Part shown: one piece after another, positions 5,911 through 6,239 of the stretch | Layout of the letters: each line of letters starts with the position of its first letter | How positions within the stretch are numbered: the stretch's first letter is position 1 | Assembly: GCA_049521055.1 (NCBI GenBank) | Contig: JBEKPE010000129.1 | Coordinates: 1-6,239, forward strand | Length of the DNA stretch: 6,239 nucleotides | Source: FEN-987 sp049521055 | GTDB lineage: Archaea > Thermoproteota > Bathyarchaeia > 40CM-2-53-6 | Reading direction: 5' to 3' | Translations under genes and position numbers: made by a program | The notes under the pieces: generated by a model | Seen by the model: the letters and a program-made list of their open reading frames with translations, nothing else | Database searches by the model: none | Told to the model about the DNA's origin: nothing

Positions 5911-5958
5911 GGGTCAGGGGAAATCGTGACTTAGAAAATTGTCTAGATGGTCTAATCG

Positions 5959-6239
5959 TTGCCACTTGCTAAAGACGAGATATCTAGGGCACTCGGTGAG
6001 TTACGAAAGAGTCTAACCAAGAAAAAGTTCACTCAATCCATCGACCTAGTCGTACGACTTCGCGAAGTTGACCTGAAGAAACCCGAGAATCGTATCAACG
6101 AAGCCATCCCACTGCCTAATCCTCCTGAGAAAGCTCTGAAAGTTTGTGTAATCGCCTCTGGGGACTTGGCGACACGAGCGAAATCTGCTGGGGCAGATAT
6201 GCTCGTCGGTAGGCAAGAGATTGAAAATCTTGCAAAGGA
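5959..6239 (+). CDS. rpl1: Large ribosomal subunit protein L1 (uL1), N-terminal part (partial)
   Basis: L1 forms the mobile stalk of the large subunit near the tRNA exit site and in several prokaryotes represses its own mRNA. The visible 93 codons read (M)PLAKDEISRALGELRK, then the family block KKKFTQSIDLVVRLREVDLKKPENRINE (about residues 21-48), then KALKVCVIASGDLATRAKSAGAD and VGRQEIENLAK. The KFTQS...LKKPENRINE segment is highly characteristic of archaeal L1. The gene continues past the right edge. The start is TTG at 5959: an in-frame TAA lies at 5953-5955, leaving no other upstream start, and the next in-frame ATG is deep inside the conserved domain. No L11 gene precedes it, although L11-L1 adjacency is common; instead a small membrane protein lies upstream and L1 appears to have its own promoter, so it may head an L1-L10-L12 type transcript beyond the window. 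Confidence 0.94.
   Translation, partial: MPLAKDEISRALGELRKSLTKKKFTQSIDLVVRLREVDLKKPENRINEAIPLPNPPEKALKVCVIASGDLATRAKSAGADMLVGRQEIENLAK

Overview
The window is archaeal chromosomal DNA of intermediate GC content. The domain is shown by three gene products: a prefoldin alpha subunit, the LX/L18a-type ribosomal protein, and an archaeal-type ribosomal protein L1 (uL1). TATA-like promoters lie upstream of several genes, one transcript appears leaderless, and TTG start codons are unusually common. I cannot fix the phylum from this sequence alone. A TACK-type or Thermoplasmata-like lineage fits, but that is inference.

Layout. Positions 1-908 (minus strand) hold a translation and protein-targeting cluster read leftward: rplX/L18a, then pfdA, then the N-terminus of ftsY, which runs off the left edge. 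Positions 987-2600 (minus) encode a complete gamma-glutamyltransferase-family Ntn hydrolase. Diverging from it across a gap of about 64 bp, positions 2665-3858 (plus) encode a metal-dependent amidohydrolase that resembles the N-terminal domain of FluG/NodGS proteins. Positions 3958-5565 (plus) encode a 12-TM-class APC-superfamily permease behind its own TATA box. A small two-TM protein of unknown function follows at 5618-5848. At 5959 ribosomal protein L1 begins on the plus strand and runs off the right edge. No stretch over 300 bases lacks a gene. I see no tRNA, rRNA, CRISPR array or mobile element.

How it may work together. The three central genes look like a small scavenging island: the permease would import an amino acid, gamma-glutamyl compound or amine, the apparently cytosolic GGT would hydrolyse a gamma-glutamyl bond, and the FluG-like amidohydrolase would act on a related amide. 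The domain assignments come from visible motifs; the shared pathway is inference from gene proximity. The island lies between two blocks of information-processing genes (LX-pfdA-ftsY and L1) that sit in one larger cluster in some archaea, so the ancestral cluster may have been split here. Short inverted repeats lie near the GGT/amidohydrolase divergent promoter region, the permease promoter and the L1 promoter.
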